This document shows positions 1 through 13,499 of a DNA stretch of 64,000 nucleotides, one piece after another (the stretch's first letter is position 1; every line of letters starts with the position of its first letter). The position numbers were made by a program, and so were the translations under genes. The notes beneath the pieces are model-generated. The model was given only the letters and a program-made list of their open reading frames with translations, was not told the DNA's origin and did not search any database. This DNA comes from Callaeas wilsoni (taxonomy: Eukaryota; Chordata; Aves; Passeriformes; Callaeidae), in NCBI GenBank assembly GCA_013398955.1, contig VWPU01017832.1, forward strand, positions 62,001 through 126,000. The letters run 5' to 3'.

Positions 1-1148
1 GAGGACGTTTGGCAGGGTGCAGCTATGACATCTGTAATGGTAACGGCATGAGAAAGGACTGCCAAGCTGATCCTGTTTCAGTAAGTGGAATCACATTGCA
101 CTTTTGCAGCCTTTAAGGAGACATGGCATGATCCAGGACTTTTAGCACATAGATGAATAGAGGAGACACGATATCTGGTTCTGGACGTCTCTGAGATCAC
201 CAGAAGCACAGCGTAGCAGTGAAGAGAATAGACCACTCTTTGCTCATCCTGTTCTTGTACAGGAGTTTGTGCTGTGACAGCATGGTGTTGTCACAGGCCT
301 CTGCTCTGACCCACCAGGGCTGGCCTAGACCCTGCAGACACAACGAAACAGTGGCCAGAAGCCCTTCTTGGCTCCTTCCTTCTTCTCTGCTTTGAGCTCT
401 CAGAGCAAGGAAAGCTTTGCTTTTCCCTTTAGAGATGTTAGGCCAAGAGTCTTCCACATTGATGGTTTGTCTGAGCAGCACAGAATTACCATGGATACAG
501 CCTTATTTGTGAACTTAGGGAGAACAGCAGGATTCATGGAGCCAAACTCAAAAGCTCGCTTGTACATCAGAGAGATACAACTGGGGATGAGTCAACATCA
601 GAAGGAAAATAAATTGCTTCTCCCACCACCCAAAATGCCAAAAGGGACAGTTAGGAAAAGCATCATTGCATCAGGGCTTTGAGAAAGGTGAGCTCAATCC
701 CTTTCATTAAAAGGCTTAGGGAAATAACTAACCTTCATCCAAGTGAGTAGGCAGCTGCAACCCAGTGCCCTTTCTCCCCAAGGGCAAAGTTTAATTATTC
801 TTTCAGAAGTGCAAACTCCTTCAAGCAGTTTTCTTTGCTCCTTATTTTGTTTTAGCCAGAAGTTGTGAGGTTCTAAATGCCCCACATGCCTCCTGGAATC
901 TCTGCTTGCAGCAGCACTGAAGGAGGCTGTGAGAGGAGTTCAAGGTAGAGCTCAGCCTGGAAGACACATTTCACCTGTGTCAGCTTCCCCCTCATAAGTT
1001 TGACATGAAAGAGTCACAGCAAACCCTGCAGGTGCAAGGTGCACAAGCTGAGAAGGGCAGCTGTGTCCTGCCTGCCCCTTTGGGTAGTGCTATCCCCCTT
1101 TAGAGCTCACTGCACTCATCCATGAGAGGTCACCACCCTCAGCCCAGG

Positions 1149-1171
1149 CTGGACACAGCCTGGACACAGCC
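1149..1171. repeat. Short tandem duplication of an 11-mer
   Basis: The sequence GGACACAGCCT occurs twice in a row. It is small and probably replication slippage. Confidence 0.8.
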
Positions 1172-4100
1172 TGAGCGTGTACCTGTGCTCCCTCCATGCA
1201 CAGCAGTATGAGCAAGTACCACAAGGTCCTCAGACATGGAATACCCTTGGTTTTGGTAGCAATTCCCATTGTGATTCACTTGGCCTGCAAAACTGCCAGA
1301 CACGCACCCGTACTGCAGCTGTACAGCACTGCCAAATCTCAGCACCAAATACCCCAGCAGCAAAGCTTGTCCAAGGGCACCATGCTGGAAAGCTGGCCAC
1401 AACCTCGGGGACAGTGCAAAATGTTGCTGTAGTGACATTACAATTCATGGCCCCAAGTGATCCTTCCCACCAGGCACAGACATGCACCAGGATGGGGCTG
1501 GTATTTGCCCTGTGGTGCTGTGAGTAAGGATATGACCCACGGGCTTCTGTATTTACAGGAAAGCACCTTCCAACATCACAACACAAACTGACTGCATCAG
1601 TCAGAGCCCTTGGAAAGCATCTAGAAAGCAACAGTAGCCCATCACTGTCATTTCCAGAGGTCGCTGTCCATGACCAATATGACCACATGAACTCCTTTTC
1701 CAGGCTTCTTCCAGCACAAGATGATAAAGAACAGGCTCACTCCTCCCATTTTATTGGGCAGAGAAGCACTCTGAGCATGCAGAAGAGCAAGGGAAGAGCC
1801 TTCTCTGGTGCATTATGCCTGACCTCTGCAGGTGTCCCTGTGTGACCAGCACTGCACCTTCTGTCATATTCTATGATTCTTTGAAACCAGCTTGCCCCAC
1901 AAAGGCAGTAGTAGCATAACAGCTTACAAGCTCAGAGAGAGACTTCTGCTGGCATGAATACCCATTCCCCAGGAAATCCATGTATTTACAGCCCCAATTT
2001 AAACTGCTATAAGCACTATCACTAAAAACATATTTGCGTTATTATCACTGCACTGCACAGTTAATTGCTATACAAATATTTGTGCTGCCCACATTCATCA
2101 CAAGGGCTGCTGCTGCCTCTGGGTGAACTTACTCAAAATCTGATGTGTTTTCCCAAGACTGGAAGTCTTAAAGGGGATGTCTATATTTTACCGCTCAAAG
2201 AAACACTGATTCAAAATTCCCTTCCACTGAAGTGGATCCAGAGCAACGGGGGACCATTTGCTTCAGAGGAAAAGCATGATGGGGCAAGACTTCCCAGGCT
2301 ATATTTTTGGACCAAGAAGCCAGGCTGAACTTACCTTTCCTCTTGTCAGCTCATTGTGATTTATTTAGATTTATCACCAGTCTTTCCTACTCCCCCCTTT
2401 CTCTCTGTCCCCTTTCTTTTTTAATTAGGCCACTGAGGCCTTGTTTTCAGAAACTGTCTGGATCCCAACAGAAGCTTTTAAGTCTCAGACATCAAATGGC
2501 AGGCAGTTTACTATAGTTAATTATGGTAATTTTTGCTTAGTAGTAGCTTCCCTCTGAAGAGTCAAAACTACTTAGAAAAAGCCCCAGCCTCAGGCATGAA
2601 TTTCTAAGAACATATTTTTTGTCATTCATTATTTTACAAAGTTAAGTAGCAGCAGAAAGTTAAAACCCAGAAGGGAAAAAAAGAGCTGACAAAAAGAATA
2701 AGCTTTTGGGGGCTATACACCATCACATGACACACAGCCAGACAACATTTGCCTTTTGCAGGCATCAGGCACTGCTGTGCTGAGCTGTGGCATGGGGTCT
2801 GTGTCTCCCACAGTGGCCCAGTCCTCTGCCACAGCTGTGGTCAGCTAGAAAGGTTGCTGTGAATTGCACAGGACAGACAGCCCTCTAGCCAGCCCCAGAG
2901 CAGAGAAGGCACAGAGATATCCTGAAATTTCTCACAAACAGGGGCTGTGAGTGAGGCATGTTGTTGTGTGTGGAGTGTAGGTACCCAGCTGTCCCAAGCA
3001 GCATCCCACAAGGATGCAGTCCCCTCTGGATGCAGAGCATTATGTGACCCACTGCAAGACATCCCATGCAGCTACAGACCAATAAGATCATAGAAACAAC
3101 AGAAAACTCCTCCCAAACACTCCTATAGGGAGATCATGTGCAGCAACAGGGCTTTCAAAATGCCCTGACTAAAGAAGACCCTGACTCTTAGCACGGATTC
3201 AGCCTGTGGTTGAAAACATATTGCATGTTAAAAATTAATATAACCATGGCACTCAAAAAAATGATCCACTACAAAGAGGATGGATTTGATTTATGCACAA
3301 GGAAAAGAGACACAAGCCAAACTGTGAGGAATTAAGAGCTACTTTCCCAGTGTCTTGACAAACCATCACCTCACCGCCTGCAGATTACTTAGCCTTACAT
3401 GGGCTAAATACCTTGATTTCTGCCCCCACTTTTTCTGTTGCAAATCAAGAATATTACCCTCTATCTGTTTTCCAGGATTTCCTTCTAGGTTCCCATAGGG
3501 AAAAAAAAAAACTTTTTGAAGAGAAGTTCACCACCTGGAGAGGAAAGGAAAACAGAAGGAGAACTGTCAGTTTGCCTTTGATTTCTATGGCTACAGAGTC
3601 TGGCCAGATAATCTGGGGCTTTAATACACAGATTCTTTCTTTTATGAAGGGTCTGAAAAGGTGGTGCTTTTATCAATTACCAAAATATGTAATCTTCAGG
3701 TCTGCTTTGCTACTTCTGAGTTTGTTTCATCTTCAGACTCTTTTAGGCAGTTTAGCATTTCATCTGGGAATCTAGAAACCACTGGGAACAGTTGAAGTCA
3801 AACTTTCAAATATTTATATTTGGTGGGTTCAGAGGAAGGCACAAGAATGTAAAATACAAGTTCAGAGCTTCCTGCATAACCCATCTCAGCAGTGGAGGAC
3901 AGGAGGAGGGGAAAATATATGTGTATTCTAATTTAATCAAAAACAAGTATCCAAGCACTGTTGTCCTTTCCAGAAGTTCTCATTCTGTGGATGCTGCAGC
4001 TGTTTGTTTGCCAAGTGGTTTGAACAGCTTAATCATTGTTTAGTGTAAAAGAAAGTAATTGATTTTTGAATTTATACTGAGACATTGCACAACACTGAGA

Positions 4101-4287
4101 AGATTGCCTAGATTTCCAAAAACATCTTTTAAAATAGTTTGTCTTTTTCAGCAAAGTAGATCTGGGTCTCTGCCTACTTTCAGACAATGAAATTCTGGCT
4201 CTCATCAAGCTTCTTTCTATGCAAACATGACTAGGTTTCAGCTCAAATATATCTGGAGCTTTAGACGAAACGTAATGCACAAGAAAG

Positions 4288-4335
4288 TTAGATGGCCCCC
4301 ATGGTCCCTTCCAGCCCTATTCTGTACAGTTCTGG
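4288..4335 (+). mobile_element. Probable CR1 3'-end remnant
   Basis: TTAGATGGCCCCCATGGTCC followed by CTTCCAGCCCTATTCTGT resembles the last ~45 bases of a CR1 3' UTR and the start of its tail. Nothing CR1-like is recognisable to the left, so if real it is a very short or decayed copy. Confidence 0.5.
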
Positions 4336-6090
4336 AATAAACACTGGGCTTGTTTGTCCTCTCACCACCTCTTCCTTGAATGCTACAATCAATCTAGAGG
4401 GCCACCAAGCAGTGGACAAGAATTTGGCATAGGGACTCAGAGCTCCATCAAAGCCCTTCAGTGTCCAAGTGGTTTCACATCCTCCAGCCACACCAGGCCA
4501 TGGTTACAACTTGCAGGCTCATGCCAGGCTCTAGAGGCTATGGGAAAATGGACAGGCTGGTGTGCTTTGTGGATTTGTGGCACTAAAGAGAAAAGGAGCA
4601 GTGGAAAAGATGCCAGCTGGCAGGAATAAAGCTGAAGAGTTCCATTCCCAGGCCACACAACTCCACTGCCCAAGCTGAGACCTTTTCTTTCAGCAGTCAT
4701 GGGCTGTGCCACTTCCCTTCTGTGACAATTAGGGAGACCAGCCAGCCCCTTCAAGAAAATGTAAGGACAACTCCTGGAACAGTAGCAGTGGTAGGACCAG
4801 CTGAGGTAGAGGGAAAACAACCATTTCTCCATGGCAAACTGCAAAACACATCTAACTCCCAGGAGCAAAGCCCAAGGATCATTTGTTTGTGATCCCTCAT
4901 GCCTCTCAGCCAACTCTGCTTTCCCAGGACAGAGCCTGTCTTCTGTTACACTCCTTTACAACAGATTTTTGGATCTTAAACACCCCACTCCAGCCCTGCC
5001 AAAGAAAAACAAAAAGGCCAAAACTTACAGGTAAGCACAACAATCAAAACTACAAGAAAAGTTTCGCTTCGTTAACTTTCACTGCATTGACCAGGTGGTG
5101 AACATGGGGTTACAACAAGAGAGCAGTGGGAAAACCTCAGATATCCTAAAAATTCACTTCGGAGAAACCCACAGGGCTCAGCTATCCAGACATACTCACT
5201 TCCACAAATTCATACAGGATGAGAGTAATTCCTGCAGCACCACTTCTCACATTATACTTCAAATCTTCCGCTTCAGAATCAGAAGATTAGAGGACATAAA
5301 AAAACGCCCACATCATGCTAATACCTATCTCTTAAATAGATCAAGGTACTTTATATAGAATAGCTCAAAGAGAGTGGTAACAAGGTCCAGGCCTGTGCTA
5401 AACGTCAATGGAGAAATCTCAAAGCACTTTCGCTTTGCTTTTGCTCTGAGGTCAGCATGCACACCGGGAATTTCACTTCCCTCTCCCAGTTCTTGTTTCC
5501 CAAATTCTTCAGTGCACATTCAAGAGCAGCTGATGCAACATCCAATTGAAACTTTGTTCACCCTCCTCACAACCTGCTGCACATGGCTTTAATAACCAAG
5601 ACACAAAAGATGACACGGCTTGGCTGTTGCCTTGAGCTGTCATCAAAAACCTCTCCTCTCTCATTAACCAGGCCCCTCCTTCACGCCACTGCCAACCAGA
5701 GGATGGCTTTCTTCTTACTGATTAACTCGAACTAAAAGAACTGCCTCCTGTTTCGCACAGCTGAGACAAAACATATGGGAAGTCAGGTGAAGATTTCCCT
5801 TTCTCTATCCTTTCAGCAATGCCATTACATTCTTTCTAACTAAAACATGCCCTTTGGATCCAGGGAAAAGTATTTCCATGTGTCCTAGTTCATAACATGC
5901 ATTGGGGCTGGGGATATAAAGACAGAAGTAATATCACTATACTGGTGAAATCAGTGTTTTGTTGGAGTGTGTTTGCCTGTCCTCACATCACACAGTTCTG
6001 CAAGGCCTTGGCAATAGACACCTAAAAGCCCCTGGATTTGTGTGCCGCTGAAGTCATTTGTCCACAGAGCAAGGAGAGCCCTCTTCTTGT

Positions 6091-6117
6091 GAAACAAACA
6101 AACAAACAACAACAACC
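6091..6117. repeat. (CAAA)n/(CAA)n simple repeat
   Basis: The run GAAACAAACAAACAAACAAC shifts into CAACAACCC. It is a short microsatellite. Confidence 0.9.
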
Positions 6118-7494
6118 CAACAGAACAAGGAAAGAGAAAAGAGTTTAAATGCATGGAAAAGTGAATCACTTACCTCATCTCTCCCTGCTCAGCATCTGTT
6201 CAATCCAAGCCTCTAACCCTTCCACACAGGTACAAAGGAGTCCCCTGTTCCTCTGTCCATCAGCAGCCAAAATCTTGCCCAAAGATTGGCCTCAGCATAA
6301 CACACTTGGACCAGCCAGCAGCTGACACCATCACACAACTCTGTCCCAGGACGCAAGCCTGTGAGGGGGAACTCTATTCACTTGCCAAACACAGCAAGAT
6401 ATAGGCACCAATTTCACTGTCTGTTTTAGTATTGCTGCCTTTTCATCAGCCGCCCCAGCTCTGTTTGGGGTCGGGCTCCCCCACCCCACACCTTGGCAAT
6501 AGTGTTGCTTTTATGGGCAGACCTGAATCATTGCTGTTCACAGAGCAACCCAATGGAGAGTTTGGTCAATTAAGAGCACTTACCTAATACTGTGCTCTGC
6601 TTTGGCATGTTAAGAACTTGAGTTCAAAAGGGTTTCCACTGCTGAGAAATCAATTACGGTGCTTACAGGAGATACAGAGGAGAAAGGCAGGCAGACATGC
6701 TGATTAAAAAGGTTCCTATCCCATGGCAGTGTTTCCACCTGCCAGCTCTCCTGCCTGTGCCATAGTCCCAAAGGAAGGGTCTTTACAGATTTCCTTATTC
6801 CAATTCATAGACCTTCAGCCTGAGGAGCTTTGAGCCTATTTTGTGGCTGCATTTGCTCAAGCTGGTGGACTTTCCGTGCAGCAGATCAGAGAGAGCTCAG
6901 GGCAGCCCTTCCATCAGGGCTGGGGCAGCCACGTCACTCCGAAGGGCAGACAATGGCATGAGGAGCATCTGTCACCCACATAGTTAAGGAAAGGAAAAGC
7001 ATTTCCTTGGCCAGAGGACACTTTAAACTCTCAGAACTTTCGGAAAATAGTGACTCAGGCCCTGCTTGTGTTACTGGCTGCCATGAAACCCATTCTGTCT
7101 CCCCTGCCTGTGACTGTGGCACAAAGCCTCCCCATGGCCACATCCCCATGGAGGCTGTGCATTCCCCACCTCCACCACCAGCAACCACCACCTGAGGACC
7201 CCTCTTACACCACCTAGTGCCACACCTCATCTTCTGATGACAACCATGGGCCCAAGCAGGGTACAGAGCACGGCATCTGCAAAGTGGGGTCTTCCCTCTG
7301 AGAACACCAGCTCTGTGCTATGTCCTATCCCTCAAAGCACCATTGCAGAGGCCAGGCAAGCAGAGCAGCCAGTCCTTCTGCCTGGTCCCCTCAGTGCTGC
7401 CTGCAAGGATCTCCCCTCTCATAATTGGTGGCACCAAGTCTGGTGCTAGAGCAAGTCAACATTGGTCAAATCTCTTGAGCTTTCCATGTCTCCT

Positions 7495-8120
7495 TCAATG
7501 ATCTGTCAAATGATGTTGATAATATCTCACTAAGTCACAGTAAGGCTTAGTTAATTATTTTAATGCACATGAAGATTTCTAGATATTTGTTATATGCACA
7601 CACATCGGCAAACTATGTACTTCATGAGAGCCAGCCCTTGATTGAATACATCTCAGGGTCTCTAGCAACAGGCATGGGGTTAGCAAGTAGCAAAGTACCA
7701 AAAGGTATCTGTGGAGAGATGGCAAAGCCTCCCCAGCCTCACAGGTACCTGTCCTGTGTTTGTGAAGTACCCTGTCCGTTTCTAATCAATGACAAACAAA
7801 AGCTTCCTGTATCAAAGCAGCAAGATGAGCTCCTGCATAATCAAAATTAACCAATTATGTTGTGCGACATCTTATTCATTTTGATATGCATAACTAAATA
7901 ATTGCAGGTGTATGCAAAAGAGGCTCTAGCTTAATAGGCTCCTTATTTTGTTTGTTTTTGACCGGAACGATTGCCTATGAAGAAAAATCAGAGAGCTTTA
8001 GGCAGTTGTTATTGTTAAAAAACATAGTTTGTGGGGAGAAAGGAATTTGCAGTGGGAAAAAGAAGTCTCATTTGAATAACAAAACAATTTTTGTTGATTT
8101 CATTGTTGTTTATGAGCTAT
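7495..8120. promoter_or_regulatory. Candidate developmental enhancer (motif-dense, AT-rich)
   Basis: The stretch carries TTAATTA at 7551, CCAATTATG at 7851, ATATGCAT at 7884-7891 (POU-like) and TAATTGCAGG at about 7899. At 8070-8107 there is a POU-like ATTTGAAT directly beside several SOX-like AACAAAA, ACAAT and ATTGTT motifs. It lies in gene-free DNA between CFAP58 and, by mammalian synteny, SORCS3. Calling it an enhancer is inference from motif clustering; such motifs also arise by chance in AT-rich DNA. Confidence 0.3.
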
Positions 8121-11100
8121 TTAAGCCCAGGGGTCGGTAGAAAAGGGGAAATAAGAGGAATTTACTGACAAACATGTTTTAAACAGATAGCACCAATGAT
8201 AAAAATCCCATTTTGAGTTTAAGCAGTGAGTAGCACATCATACAGTTTCTAGAAAGGAAATTTAAGAGACCTTAATGAGACACGAAAATATTGTAAAAAG
8301 TGGTATGTATTTTTCAAAATAAACACAAAGAATATTTCCTCTCCCTTTGAGCTCTTACATCTTTTAATTTGTTCAGTCAAACTTGCCATCATCACTGTTA
8401 TAAAGGTTTGGAAAAGAAGATGGCATTTAGCTCCATCCCTTCCAGTCACGGCGAGCAGTTCCCAGTGCAGAGCTGGAAGCAGGTGAGACACCCGTGTGAG
8501 CCGAGCAGAGCCCATCCCCTCCTGCTCACTTTGCTTGCAGAGGGTGGGAGTTGTGCTGTGCAGCCCACAAACAAACAGAGAAAGAGAAACCTGCTGCAAC
8601 GAGCAGCCAGGGTGGAGAAGCACACAAGGAAAGGAGGCAGCAGTGCCTGCACACCACACTGCCTTGCAGAGCAGAGACCTCTGCGAGCAGGACATAAGTA
8701 CTGTAACTAATACATCTGAGAATAAATAACACTCAGGCACTCCTCACACAGATCAATTTTCTGTGCTACCCTGAATCTGCTGCTTAAAATCTGTCCTGGT
8801 TCAACCATAGCCTTTTGCTTCACTGTAAGAGTTCACTTAAGTAGTTTTTACTCACTGTATGTGAAATAGCTTTGAGATCAGCTCAATCTCTATATTTTGG
8901 CTACATATAAAACATTCTCAGTTTAACAGCACAACATTCATAGCATGAAACAAGCTGGGCACCTAAAGGTCACAGGTTTCACTCCAGAGCAACTCCTCAT
9001 ACACCAGTGTGAGACCAGTGTCACCTCCATCACGTGTACACGGATGGAGCCAGCCGTAGAAGCCAACAGTTAAAAAGCGCAAGGCAAAAACCCACGGGTG
9101 TTGTGGCATTTTACATGGAAATGTGTGTGCACAGAGGTCTTCGCATTTCAAAAGTTTCTCACAGTTTTAGAAAAATAAAATGTCTCTTTTATGCTCTGAG
9201 GAGTTAGTCATCCTAGCTTTTATGTTTTGGGGTTTTTCTGGTTTTGGGGTTTTTTTAACTAATAAAATTACTTATTGAGACATTTCACAAGATATGTTCG
9301 CAACATTTAAATTACAAAGACCTATCATCTTTGACAGGCATATTCAACATGTTTTGGTACAAAAATTAGAGAAAAAAAGGAAGACAATTCTTTATATAGA
9401 AAGGGGAAAACGTATTTCAGATAATTGCTTCACAAGTGATGACTTGTTATAAATGGATCAGTGCTTTCCTGCAAAGAAATACCCAAAGATATTCCTAATT
9501 AGCAGTAAGCTAATTACCACAAAGCCTCCCGTGTTCAGCAGTGACATGCTAAATCACCCCCGCTTGCAATTTCTAGAGCTTCACAAAAGGCAGAAGTGGG
9601 AAGAAGGAGCAGTGAGAGGAGTCACCGCCTGCTCTCCTGGGAACAGGCTGCAGCTCCCACTGCTCTGAGCAGCACGTCCTGGCAGGACCTCTCACCCTCG
9701 CTCCCTTCCAGCCTTCCCTCCAGGCCAGCTCCATCCCTTCACCCTCATTGTCTGTGCCCACCACCTCTCTTTTCTGGCACCTATTCACCATTGTTTCCCC
9801 TGTCCTGCTTTGATTTGCTGTAAGCCTGGGTATTCCAACAGCACAAGGTAGCCAGAGCCTGCCTTTAAAAGCTTTTCCAGCCTGCTTGTCAAGTGAGGCA
9901 CAAGCTGCCCACAATGAGACAAGGGCATTCCTTCTCGCACGCAGGCAGGTGTTTTAGCCAGGGGAAAAGTAGAAACAGAGAGCTTAGTGTGCAATATTTG
10001 AAAGTTGTTTCGAGTTGGCTGTTTGGTTTTTTTTCCTTAAGAATGACAGAACTTCCCAAAGAAGCAAGCAAACAAGCGATTTTCCTTTCACTTTCAAACA
10101 TTGAAGTATTCCAAGATATCCCCATTAAACCCTTCCTAATCTCCATAACTTGCAAAAGAGAAAATGGGGTGATGAAAAAGACAGGAAATGAACCTGAAAA
10201 AGTTGTAAAAGTCAAAATGTTTGAATTTCAACATTCACAATGCATTTTTTTTAAATAGATAGAAACAAACCAGATTTAATCTTGTTAAAAAACAACAGGA
10301 AATTTCAGTGGACACAAAAGCTGTGTCATGGCTGTTTCTCCTCTCTGATCAAGCTCAGGTTCAGCATTTCTCCTTCTTGCCACCTTTGGCTCTTGAGTCA
10401 CTCAGCGCAGGGGTGTGCAGACAAAGCAGCTGGCTATGCAGAGGTCTCCTGACTTGACTCCTGGATATGAAGCAGGATTGTCAGGAGGTTCCCCAAATCA
10501 CAGCTCTTCTGGGGAATCTCAGATTCTCCAAATCACCAGCACGTGGCACTAACAGTGGCACTGGCGCAGCTCCATGGAGCTGGAGCCCCCCAAGGCCCCT
10601 GTTCCTCACAGGAATCCTCTGGACTCTGGGCCCTGGCCCGGCTGCAGCGCTTGGGGCTGTTGTGGAGATGGGAACTGCAGAGCGAGCTGCCCCAGAGGCT
10701 GATTCACAGAAAGAGCTTAATTTAGCCTCTCTGAATCACCCTGCAAAGGAGATGGCTGCTCTCTGACTAAAAAGGAACTGGAAAGATTAGCGGAAAGTTT
10801 TCCTCTGTGAATCCTCATCCCCAGTGTCTCACAAAATCTGCTTCAAGGCTTAATCCACATGGCCCAAATCTTAAACTGTCGCTGCAAGCACTATCAAGCA
10901 AACAGAACAAAAATAGCTGGGACAGAGCAGAGAGTAGCAGGAACCACTTTTGTTTGTGCTACACACCATCCCAGATAAAACATCATCCAAATTAGACCCC
11001 AAAAGCTGCCTGTGTTCCCTGCCTGGGGACCAAGGTGAGCCCAGGGCTCCATTTGAAGCTCAAGGACAAGCTCAGCCATGACCCAGACATGCAGCAGCAC

Positions 11101-12384
11101 CCAGGCTTCCAGAGGCAGGGAGTGACCCTGGAGCCTTCCAGTCAGCCCTGCACCCACCTAAAAATCCACACAACGCCATGCATCACTTGTCTTGCTGCTT
11201 TACAAAAAGGATCTTGAACAATTATTAAATCACGGAGACAAACTTAGAAGGGAGAAAAAGGTTCCCAGACTCCAGCTCTCAGAACAGCCTCACACATCCA
11301 GAACATCTCCGCTCCAAAAGGAAAAAGCTTGATAAGGGTGTTAATGGATGGGATAGGGACTTGGGAGAACACTCTGTGTTTCTGTTTTATTTCCTGGAAA
11401 TTTGCTAAGGAGTTCTCTTGGGCTGATAAATTTCAAGGATGAGGTCTACATGCTCACACTGTGGGCCAGTCTGTCTGCACCCCACCTTGTTTGCATCCTC
11501 CTCCACAAACTTTTAAGCTGGGCACCTTTGAAAAAAGTGGTGAAGGAAATCTGCTCTCTGCCCTTACCAGAGCCATGCAGTTGTGGCTGCAGATATCCCT
11601 GCCTCACAAAGCTTGTGCTCATCTACAACAGACACATCCAGAGGGAAAGGGGCTTTGCTCCTTAGGGATGGGCAGGTCAGTCCTCTCAATCCCTTTGCAT
11701 TTCTTTGGGCCGAGAAAATGCCATGAGGCTGCTCAAGGCTGGTGTGGGGAACGCAGCCTCGTCCTCTGCCCAGGGGAGAACAAGGAGAAACACGAGCACT
11801 ACTGCCAGTGCTCCTCAGGGAGCCAGAATTTGCCATCCATGACAGCATTTACCCACTCACAGCGCCACGTGGGATCAGGGCTCTGCTGTGCAATGAAAGC
11901 ACAAGGCAGACTCTGACACCACATTGTCTCCATCGGGGTTGGTCCAGGTTCTATTGATCTGGGAGTCATTTGCGGGAACTGATCCACAGCTGCAAATCCG
12001 AGCCCAGAAGTTAAGTTTTTGGAATCTCCCTCCATGCCTGGTGTCTGTGTGTGCTTGTTGTTGTGCCACCCTGAGACACAATGGGCAGCTGTTGCCATCA
12101 CAAAAATGCCACTGAACTAAACAAATTCCGTTCAGAAGCTGTGCCACAGGCTCCACATCATGACCTGAAGCAAACCCATGCATCAGATCCTATTGTTTTT
12201 GCCAGCTTTACTTCTTGCAAATGATTGGAAGTGTAAAGCAATCTGAAAAAGTGAAATGTTTTGCAGATCAGACACTGCTTGTTGCAGAATGTTACAGCTC
12301 CTAAATTATTAATAGTAAAAAATGAGGTGTCCCAGAGCTGCTCATTTCTGGATGAGGGAGAGTAGGAGGGGGGTGATAAGAAAG
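8121..12384. other. Intergenic DNA, no gene recognised
   Basis: There are several overlapping small open frames at 8249-8740, 9573-9914, 9889-10258 and 11461-11916, on both strands and in competing frames, without domain signatures. No dispersed repeat is recognised apart from the doubled TTTTGGGG motif at 9224. Confidence 0.75.
9224..9257 (+). repeat. Doubled GTTTTGGGGTTTTT motif
   Basis: Two near-identical blocks, each TTTTGGGGTTTTT, are separated by CTGG. With only two G4 runs it is unlikely to fold into a G-quadruplex on its own. Confidence 0.75.
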
Positions 12385-12545
12385 TATTGTGCTATTACAG
12401 GTTATTTTTATCCAATGTTTCTATGCTTCTGTCATTAGCTAATTGATGACACAGCCTGTTTAATATTATGTCTGCCTTTGGTATTTATAGCTCACCAATT
12501 ACTCTAGTATCTAGGTGCTCCTAACAAGCTGCTCTCAGATGAATT
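12385..12545. promoter_or_regulatory. Candidate conserved non-coding element
   Basis: It contains TTAGCTAATTGATGACA at about 12435 and further homeodomain-like ACCAATTACTC and TTTAATATTATG within 100 bases. The flanks are more GC-rich and repeat-free. No conservation test was possible. Confidence 0.25.
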
Positions 12546-12778
12546 TGGACGCTCATGGGTGGATTCTTTGGCACAAGGAAGTGAAGTTCCCTTGAAGTCA
12601 GATGCTTCATACTAGCCAAAGATTTATTGACTAGCCCACTTAATCATGTGTGGTGATGTTGGATCCCAGTTCATCCATTACTGGGACACAGCAACATCAG
12701 GAACAAGGCACCATAGTGCAACAGCAGCCACCCACAAGCACCTTCAACATTTCTCCTGCACTTGTCACCAGAGGTGTC

Positions 12779-12815
12779 TGAGACACAATCCTGCAGTGAG
12801 ACACAATCCTGCAGT
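12779..12815. repeat. 18-bp direct duplication inside a short inverted repeat
   Basis: GAGACACAATCCTGCAGT is present twice, head to tail. The pair is bracketed by CAGAGGTGT (12769-12777) and its reverse complement ACACCTCTG (12819-12827). Confidence 0.85.
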
Positions 12816-13499
12816 CAAACACCTCTGAGCATCATCATCTCCTTGAGCAGGCCCTGGAGCACTCAAACCAAACTTTCAGATATTTGATCCAAACACCAAA
12901 TCCCTGAGAGAGGGAGAGAAGAGGGGCCAATTTCCAGGCAGATTTCCAAGTCAAATACGTCCCAAATATCAATGAGATCTTTTTAGCGGAATTCACAGCA
13001 CCAAGCCATGGCATCATAAGTTGTGTGAGGTTTTGTGCTTGTGGCAGATGGCACTGACCTTTGGGCAGTGCTGCTGAGAGAAGTGGCACTATCCACACTC
13101 AGAGCAACATCTGAAAGTCAAAACTGCTCTCAACTCTGACAGGCAGACGAACACAGCTCAGTTCGACCTTTGTCCAGAACCTCTCATTGCCACAGTACAT
13201 TAGCAGGAAAAAAAAATATATGTCTCAGACATATTAATTTCTCTTTCTACCACCTACCCTACAGCTTCCATCTGATGATGACGCATTCATGGCCCCAAGG
13301 ACATCATGTTCACAAAGAGCTTCCTGTTGGAGATGCAGGTCCCTTGGGCTGTGAGCCATCAGCAGGTCCTGTTGGTTTGTGGGACTCAGTAGCACAAGGA
13401 TTCAACAATTCAAGGCCCGTCAGGAACAAGCCCCAGACAAGAGCCCACCTTCTTCCAAGTACTACAGGTAGCATGCACAGGAGTGGTTACCTGCAGTAA

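Larger units (their letters stand above)
1..7494. other. Intergenic DNA, no gene recognised
   Basis: About 7.5 kb of mixed-composition sequence. Small open frames occur on both strands (for example 1230-1688 minus and 4458-4913 minus), none with a recognisable domain, and overlapping ones in other frames argue for chance. The only repeat-like items are the 11-mer duplication at 1149, the possible CR1 remnant at 4288 and the CAAA run at 6091. Confidence 0.75.

Noticed and set aside
1862..1882. CR1-like tail ATTCTATGATTCT
   Set aside because: Only the tail octamer matches and no 3' UTR sequence precedes it, so it is too short to call.
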